This document shows, in pieces, positions 57,184-64,000 of a stretch of 64,000 nt of DNA. The position numbers and the translations under genes were made by a program. The first letter of the stretch is position 1. Every line of letters begins with the position of its first letter. A model generated the notes under the pieces. That model was not told the origin of the DNA, made no database searches, and saw only the letters and a program-made list of their open reading frames with translations. The DNA comes from Micropterix aruncella (taxonomy: Eukaryota > Arthropoda > Insecta > Lepidoptera > Micropterigidae). The DNA is taken from contig OX155951.1 of NCBI GenBank assembly GCA_944548615.1, positions 36,944,495 through 37,008,494 on the forward strand, given 5' to 3'.

Positions 57184-58735
57184 CTCGACTACAACGGGCG
57201 AACCCGTTCCCTCAGTCGTTCTGTCTCCCGTGTCGTGAGCGCAGAAGACTTAGGACGAAACAGTCCACCGTCTAATAACCAGGTTAATTACCCAGCGGGC
57301 CGACACTTGCGCCCTTGCTTCCAGTTACAACCAGATTACTCCGGTCTCCCGACTGGTTACAGGTTTGATGTCGCTTGCGCGGTCCTCTCCCTGGTGACCA
57401 TTCGGCTACCCGATACCGGGTGAAAGCCGGGCAAAGGGTGCCGTGGTACGCGATAGATTCGGTATACAGCGATCACATCTAAACTAGGGAGAGGATCACG
57501 CAAGCGACTTAAAACCTGTAACCAATTGGGAGGCCGGATAATATGGCCATAACTGGTAGCGAGGGCGCTTGGTCTGCCCGCTGGGTTAACTACCCGGGGC
57601 CGGGCGGTAAGTGTTGGTCTCTAGCGGGCTAGTAGGCGGAGCTGGATAGTGGATTGTACACTGTCTCTAAGCCTTGCCCTGGGAGCTAATGGGCCCTTGC
57701 TGAGTTGGCCACGAAGACCCATTCTGTTTCAGGGTCGGTCACACTCACGGGTCAACACCCATCCGATGGCCTCCACGCATGGGGTGCGAGCCCGGGTAGG
57801 ACACTGGGTCAACCAGTCTCCCCTGGGATATCAATCCTCTGGCGCTCCTGGACGGTCTGCGCACCGAGCGGCGCAAGCCAATCGATTGTGCTCTCCGACT
57901 AACAATCGGGGGAGTCTGGGAACTGTATTGTTTCCTATAGAGCGGGGGTAGTTGTCTACCTTACGGCGACTGCTCTTGAAATGACCATTGGCCATCCGAT
58001 CCCGGTTCAGAGTCGGGCAAAGGACGCCTTGGTCCGCGACAGATTCGGTATACTCCGTTTCACCGCTTCGTAAGGGAGAGGACCGCGCAAGCGACCTCGA
58101 ACTCGGAACCAATCGAGAGACCGGAGAAATCTGGTCACAATTGGTAGTTAGGGCGCGAGTGCCGCCCGCCAGGTAACATACCTGGCTACTCGCATTAAGG
58201 CGTTGGTCTCTAACGGGTTGTGGCGTAGCTAGACGTCGGATTTGTTATGTCCAAAGTCTTCTACGCTCACTGCACGGTCGATAGAACGAACAATCTATCT
58301 GCTTAAAATCAACATGTATGCCCATAACGACTTCTTAAAATATTTTGAAAATACATAGCATCGTATCTACCCATTTAATCTAATACATATTATTTACCGT
58401 TAATTGTTTTGTTGTAAACTGTTATCATATAGTCTATGTTTTTGTAAATTGGTAAGTTTAAAACTATATATTGTATATCATCTCTTGTCTAAATTGAGTA
58501 ACTAATTTAAGATTAATTACTGTCATTCCTACACAATTGTATGGTTGTATTGGAAATAAATACCTTTTACCTTTTACCTTAATCGTTAAAACGTCCTGCG
58601 GTGACGGGTTCGCCCGTTGTGGTTGACATCTCAATATGTCTCTAAGCCTTCTACGCTCATCCCACGGCTGAAAGAACGATAAAATATCGTTATACCAGCC
58701 TGGTATAACGTGTTCGCTCGTTATAGTCGACACGG
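57184..58735. mobile_element. Cluster of GGGCGAACCCG retroposon pieces in both orientations
   Basis: A plus-strand 5' piece (about 57184-57400) is followed by minus-strand pieces (about 57400-57660 and 57682-58300) and a minus-strand 5' fragment (58581-58735). The plus and minus 5' parts face each other, so transcripts could fold back. Confidence 0.8.
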
Positions 58736-58754
58736 CCCAACTGTTTACATACAT

Positions 58755-58889
58755 CTCAGAGAAGTAGTATTGTTTAAGACAAAATTTAATGGATTTTACA
58801 GAGTCCCTCATGTTTACGGGGATACCATTCCAAAGCCTTGCAGCACGCACGTTAAAAGAATAAGAATCCTCCATATAATCATGCTCCAA
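58755..58889 (-). mobile_element. LINE ORF fragment (C-terminal)
   Basis: The minus strand encodes YSFNVRAARLWNGIPVNMRD and SVKSIKFCLKQYYF, the conserved RAxxLWNxLP region at the end of LINE ORFs. It abuts a retroposon-family piece. Confidence 0.7.
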
Positions 58890-59377
58890 TTATGATTGGC
58901 TGTCGTTAATAAGATCGCTGCCAGTTTATCAAATTTTGATTGCATAATCACTTCGCCGAAATCAATTCCTCTTAAGATATATAATTGCTAAAGGAAATGC
59001 TTTCTAATTATAATGCTAAAAGCGCAACTCTATATAGAAAAGATTATTTCAAACATTTCGGCTGATAAAATTAATACTAAAGCCTGACATAACACCCAAT
59101 AATAGAAGAAATGGTTTTTTTTAACTTTGTTGCCGCAATTTTGTAAGTGGTATCATTTCTGTTTATTGCAATAAAACTAATTTAAATTGTCTAATAAAAA
59201 TAATTAAATAGACATTTAATCAAAACACAGTGACAACATTACTGAAGATTAGCTCACAGACAACAACGATGCTTAAAATATCTGTTAGTGAAGAATATCA
59301 GAAGAGTTCGAATCGATCATGGGCAGGCGAGGCATGGTCTACGTCCTACGATTTCAGTCAAATCGGGCATACTTTTT

Positions 59378-59750
59378 ACACGACTGCATAACAAAAGATG
59401 AGTGTTATGTGTTTAGAATTCACCTATGTATGTTTTCCGTTTCTTTACTTCACCATTACTTCTAAACGCTTGAACCGATTTAGAAGTTTGTGGTATTGTT
59501 AGAATCGGTATGTCATCCCGAGTATCATAGGGTACCTTAACTGTCCAAATATCAAGTAAGTAGTTGTCTAAATGTCCAAATGTAAATAAATTAACATACA
59601 TGTATCGTGTCTGATTGAGTACATTACGGATATATACATATATCTATATATATGGATAAATACAGAAACCACCAATATTTTAAAAAAAATAAACCGTGAT
59701 AAAAATGATTATAATTACAAAAGTTCACTTTCTGTAAAGGCAGTCGTGTT
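59378..59750. mobile_element. MITE M1, full copy
   Basis: 373 bp with perfect 10-bp ends ACACGACTGC and GCAGTCGTGT. The interior includes ACCGATTTAGAAGTTTGTGG, seen again at positions 1-20 and 14287. Confidence 0.9.
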
Positions 59751-59889
59751 TTTTATTCTTTTAAATATTTACTTAGTTAGTTTACTTTAGTTGTACAGCA
59801 TATGACACCAGAAATAAAATTGTCCTACACCTTCAACTGGCACCAGTTTAGCTAGGTACGCAACAGTTTCCTTTACCAAAGCCCAGGGT

Positions 59890-60592
59890 ATATCAAAAGT
59901 CTTTTGGAGAGAACCATTTAAAAAGAATCATTGGAGAACCGCCGTACCACGGCAGACATGGTATTATTACACAAAGTTATTCATAATAACGTGGACAACC
60001 CGTATTTCACACTGAATCTATCTTTTCACGTTCCACCACGCGTGGCTCGCTTTCCCCGTACCTTCGAAGTCCCGCGCGTCCGTACTAGGTATGCCCAGAA
60101 TTCCATCATGTACCGCTTAATGTCAACTTACGATAATCATTTCCAGAATATCGACTTAAACGAATATCGAATATCGACAAAACATATACTTAAAATTAAT
60201 CGAAAATGCGACATAGACATTTCTCATGAGATACTTATGTCTTAGGGACTATTTGTTTTTTCGTTCTTTGTTCTTTAACTGTATATGATAGGTTTATATG
60301 ATGGAGTATATTTTTTTTAATTTTTCTTAATTTTTCAAATTTTTCTTAAATTTTTCTTATTTTTTGTACTGCACATTATTACTTAAAATCTATTAACACC
60401 CATTCCTTCCTTTTCCTTTTCTTTTCCCCTCCCAACCCCCACAGAATGCACTGTGCGTATTGGAGACTTAACTAACTAAAACTATTGTTGAAAGCATGTC
60501 ATCGGCCAGAAATATTGTATATAATGTAATTGTAATATTTTTTTGTAGCGCTGTATGTTTTCCCTGTTAAATAAATAAATAAATAAATAAAG
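59890..60592 (+). mobile_element. LINE 3' end with C-terminal ORF and (AAAT)n tail
   Basis: Encodes RRTTADMVLLHKVIHNNVDN, FHVPPRVARFPRTFEVPRVR and SIMYRLMSTYDNHF, typical of the last residues of jockey-like LINE ORF2. A 3' UTR and TAAATAAATAAATAAATAAA (about 60570-60590) follow. 5'-truncated. Confidence 0.82.
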
Positions 60593-61039
60593 TAGTCGAT
60601 AGCTTAGTCAAGAATCTAATATATGACTTAATTAAGAGAGTTGGTTAATACTGGATCCATATTCCAAGAGTAGGTATTCCAAGATTGTAAAATAAAGGAA
60701 AATTTCTGATAGTTGACATTTGCCAAAGAGAGAAAATGCGAAAATGTATTATGGAGTTGAGAAACATAATACCATAATAATCAATGGTTCCAGGTTATCA
60801 ATATGTTAAGAGCGTAATAACGTCCTGAGACGACGAGCATGCCCATAAATAATCAACGGTCAGGTCTTTCGGTACTTTCCTTTTAATCCTCTGTTTGAAG
60901 GACGTTCTGACCTTAGAGTGGCTGCAAGATTATTTGGAGGGCATTTCCTTCTGACGCGGCATTTTGCAGCTGTACTTTTAAGTGTCCTCGTGGTCTTTCG
61001 GTCTTTAGGTCAGGTCACGACGTAGTATTTTTTTTATCG

Positions 61040-61600
61040 ACTCGGAAATCATGGCGATGTACTCGTGGTACATCCACCAAAATATTATATACATACATTC
61101 AAATTAATAAGAAATGCCTTGTCCAAAGATTTGGTAAGAAGGATATACTTCGCATTGGCCCATAACCTATTAGCATATGGAATCATAGCTTGGGGTGGAG
61201 CTTCCCTTCAAGCACTTGATCCTCTTACAAAGGCCCAAAAGTCGCTAGAGTAATCCATAAATTCCCTTCCGGTATCCTTTGGAGAACTTGTTTAAAGAAA
61301 CTATAAGAACATATGTATGTATGTGTATGTAATTGTATGTTTATGTATTTATTTAATTTTCATATTGTTACCTACTATTATATGTATACATATCTATCTA
61401 CTTAAATATAATATAGTTTAGTCATTGCATACAATTATTCATTGCATGCAATGATAAGTAATTGATACACCATAAGTAAGCTCCAATACATACATACATA
61501 ATAGATTAAGCATACCTTAGTACAGGCGTAACGTAATTAGGATGGCTTTGAAATGTACCTTTATCAATTTAATAAGAAAATTTGAATTTGAATTCGAATA
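61040..61600 (+). mobile_element. LINE 3' end, reverse-transcriptase thumb fragment
   Basis: Encodes LVRRIYFALAHNLLAYGIIA and WGGASLQALDPLTKAQKS, then stops. The 3' UTR ends in AAATTTGAATTTGAATTCGA. A second 3' end of the same type (CTTAGTACGGGCATTACTCC) lies at about 62195-62280, followed by AAATAAATAAATTAATTAAT. Confidence 0.8.
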
Positions 61601-61731
61601 ATCTTTTGCTCGTAAACATATATCGGAGGTCCCGGCGACTAGTGATTTCCATCAACACAATACCAAAAATAAAAATGACCTTTACCTTAGCAAAGTGCGC
61701 AACAGTTTTTATTGGCAAAGTCTCTGCTTTT

Positions 61732-61886
61732 ACACGACTACCCAATAAAGGAGTTTTATGTGTTCATGATTCATCTACGTATGTTTTCCGTTTCTTTATT
61801 CCACCATAACTTCTAAACGCTTAAACTGATTTAGAAGTGTGACGTATTATTAGAATCGGTTTATCCTCCCGAGTGACATAGGGTAC
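61732..61886 (+). mobile_element. MITE M1, truncated copy
   Basis: Keeps one end (ACACGACTACCC) and the ACTGATTTAGAAGTGTG block, then stops at CATAGGGTAC. Confidence 0.75.
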
Positions 61887-62289
61887 TGCCGGGGAAATTA
61901 GTTAATTATAGTACTGTATAAGAATACCTAACTACATAAAATTACTACTTTTTTGTATATGTATAGATTATATGTATAAATGTATATATGTATATATGTG
62001 TATGTACGAGTATATGTGTAGATGTATATATGTGTATGTGTATATATGATTATTTAATATTATTATGTATATTATGTTACTAAATTATAAGTATATGTAA
62101 AATTTGTGTAATATAGAGCTACCACGTAAATCAATGCTACATTATGTTACACTTACTAACTAAAAAAAGGGAAAAAAGAATACATAAAAGTCTACCTTAG
62201 TACGGGCATTACTCCAGCAAGGTAGATTTTAATCGTATTAATCTAGTAAATAAATAAATAAATTAATTAATTAATAATGTAGCAGATTA

Positions 62290-63090
62290 TGACTCATAAT
62301 TCCCTGTTATCGCAACAGATTGCAAATATTACTTATTTTCTAAATTTTGTAATAATCAATTATTTAATAGCATTATTCATTATTCTACCTCAAATGTCTA
62401 GCAAATAACATTAATTACAATAAAATTAAATCATTATAAAAACAAAATACTAACAATCTTTCGATATTAACAATGTTCACTGAATGGCCTGAAATACCAT
62501 TTAAAAAAAGATACAACATGAAATAATCGAAACAGACTGGATTAAATAGGTAGCACTTACAGTATAAAAAAATAAAGGAATAATAAGAAATCAAGGAATA
62601 ATCAAAATCCGCATATAAAATGAAAATGTATATAATTCAAAATGCGTAATCTTCCTAATCGAATTATTGTAAAAAATGCGTCTAGGCTCCTGCCGATAAA
62701 TAGCAGTGAGCACCGTGTACTTTTATACTGCTTATGTGCTTTTTTCGGGAGCCGGCACCGGCACCTGAGGAACTGGCTAGAGAATAATATAACTAAATAC
62801 GAGCTACGAGGATACTCAACCCCAACATTCCGTTCGAGTAAAAAGAAACAATTAAAAGAAGCTACCACACAAAACTAAATATGTATGCTATCATCGTGTA
62901 AAACGAGTGCAATTACCGGACACATACATACATCGCGTACGCCAATTATCTTTCCACACCGCTACCCTCTACGGCAAAAGAAAATTTCTACTTTTCCATT
63001 GCAAATCGACTTGTATTTGACATCGTCATCTCGAATATTTTCCAATGCTTTATGATATACAAAATTAACTAGAAATGTACAAATTTATGT
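62290..63090. other. AT-rich intergenic stretch
   Basis: No gene or repeat recognised. Short overlapping ORFs on both strands at 62602-62878 show no family resemblance. Confidence 0.5.
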
Positions 63091-63097
63091 TACTACT

Positions 63098-63570
63098 AGC
63101 TGACCCGACAGACGTTGTCCTGTCCAAATTTCAATCAATTTGTTTCTGGTCGTTTCGTTCTGATCGTTCTGTTTCTGATCGATCCCCCCCCCCCGCCAAC
63201 CACCCCCTATAAACTCCAGTACTTTTTTCGGATTTTTTTCAAGACCTTCCAGATTTTTTTTCAATTGAATAAATTTGATAGAAATATTTCCATGCCGAGA
63301 GCATAGCGATCAAAACAAAAAAAGAATCACCCTAATATGTCGTTCCTGAACAGAATTACGGATATCCATCGTTCGAATCGTGAGTAGAAAAAGAGCACTT
63401 TCAGTTTTTCCCGAATTTTCTAATTTCCAGGTTTTTTTTTTTAATTTCCTTTCCGCTAGGACCTTATTTGGGCTAATACGAACATTTACAAAAAGGCCAA
63501 ATTGGTTCAGCCGTTCGGTTTAATATGCGGTTACCAACGAACAGCATTTCATTTTTATTTATATAGATTA
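63098..63570 (+). repeat. Arthropod dispersed repeat (TAGCTGACCCGACAGACGTT)
   Basis: Begins CTAGCTGACCCGACAGACGT and ends near GAACAGCATTTCATTTTTAT. This start is common in arthropod dispersed repeats. It includes a short C-run at 63184. Confidence 0.65.
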
Positions 63571-63589
63571 TAGTTCAATATTTCGGAAA

Positions 63590-63940
63590 TCCCGACGGCC
63601 CAGTGGCATAGTATTAAAGTCGAGTAATCCTACCTTGTATGGTTTCGGGTTGGATTCCCGGCTGGGTCACCATTTTCCGGTGGGATAATTAACCGAATTA
63701 ATTTATTTTTTTTATTTTTTTTTATTTTTATTTTTATTTAGAATGCATTTCAATTCTGTCCATTGAGTGCAATAACAAGACACACATTTACACACATGTT
63801 ACACGCACCCATGCATATAAATACCGTACCGGGGTTGGTTGTAAGAGATTATCATATGATAATAAACCCGCCCATTGTGGAGGTAACATCGCCTAATTAA
63901 TAATTACCATCCTGCCGCCTATAAAACAAAAAAAGGCAAT
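63590..63940 (+). mobile_element. tRNA-derived SINE
   Basis: The head GACGGCCCAGTGGCATAGTA (A-box region) and GGTTTCGGGTTGGATTCCCG (B-box region) lie about 45 bp apart, as in a tRNA gene. The body follows. The anticodon arm and acceptor pairing are not maintained, so it is not a functional tRNA. Confidence 0.72.
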
Positions 63941-64000
63941 ATTATTTATGTAGGACTTACACATTTTATTTATTTAGGTAAGTAATTTCCTTAAAATATG

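Noticed and set aside
63590..63680. A functional tRNA gene
   Set aside because: No intact acceptor stem or anticodon arm; it continues into a repeat body.

Overview
The window is eukaryotic, AT-rich and full of repeats. It is almost certainly an insect genome, plausibly a moth or butterfly, although the order is inferred only from repeat style and protein resemblance. One protein-coding host gene dominates it: a class-2 (insect-type) chitin synthase on the minus strand, the membrane glycosyltransferase that makes chitin from UDP-GlcNAc. I joined twenty exon positions from 55,889 down to 3,295. They have consistent splice phases, no internal stop, and 1,328 codons in total. The C-terminal exons lie beyond position 1, because the family is usually about 1,550-1,600 residues long.

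Layout, in transcription order (right to left). Positions 64,000-55,890 are upstream intergenic or 5'-flank sequence made of LINE tails, MITEs and a tRNA-derived SINE. Exon 1 (55.8 kb) is followed by a 9.3-kb first intron holding a 5S-rRNA-derived repeat, a decayed LINE and a 136-bp-arm foldback. Exons 2-6 (46.5-40.8 kb) encode the N-terminal membrane region. Exons 7-14 (38.3-24.1 kb) encode the central membrane block and the catalytic domain with EDRW and QRRRW. Exons 15-20 (18.7-3.3 kb) encode the post-catalytic membrane cluster, the SWGTREV motif, a charged segment and the start of the C-terminal membrane block. The 5.3-kb intron 14 contains a near-complete PIF/Harbinger transposon with two genes, an intact Myb-like gene and a frameshifted transposase.

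The most interesting feature is that the gene carries two sets of look-alike exons. The 177-bp pair at 3.8/3.5 kb matches the mutually exclusive exon pair known in insect CHS1 genes. A second pair, at 16.7-16.4 and 13.3-13.0 kb, consists of two intact 306-bp exons with identical phases that are only about 56% identical in protein. As far as I can recall from the families, one looks like the epidermal enzyme (CHS1) and the other like the midgut enzyme (CHS2). If both are spliced, one locus could make four isoforms differing in the membrane part around the chitin-translocation region.

The remaining sequence is repeats: at least ten pieces of a ~0.65-0.73-kb retroposon-like family with 10-13-bp target duplications, several MITE families (hAT, piggyBac, mariner, pogo and unclassified), LINE fragments, a tandem 1.2-kb duplication that preserves an empty hAT insertion site, minisatellites and a pure (AT)88 tract. 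No CRISPR array, operon or bacterial signal is present.
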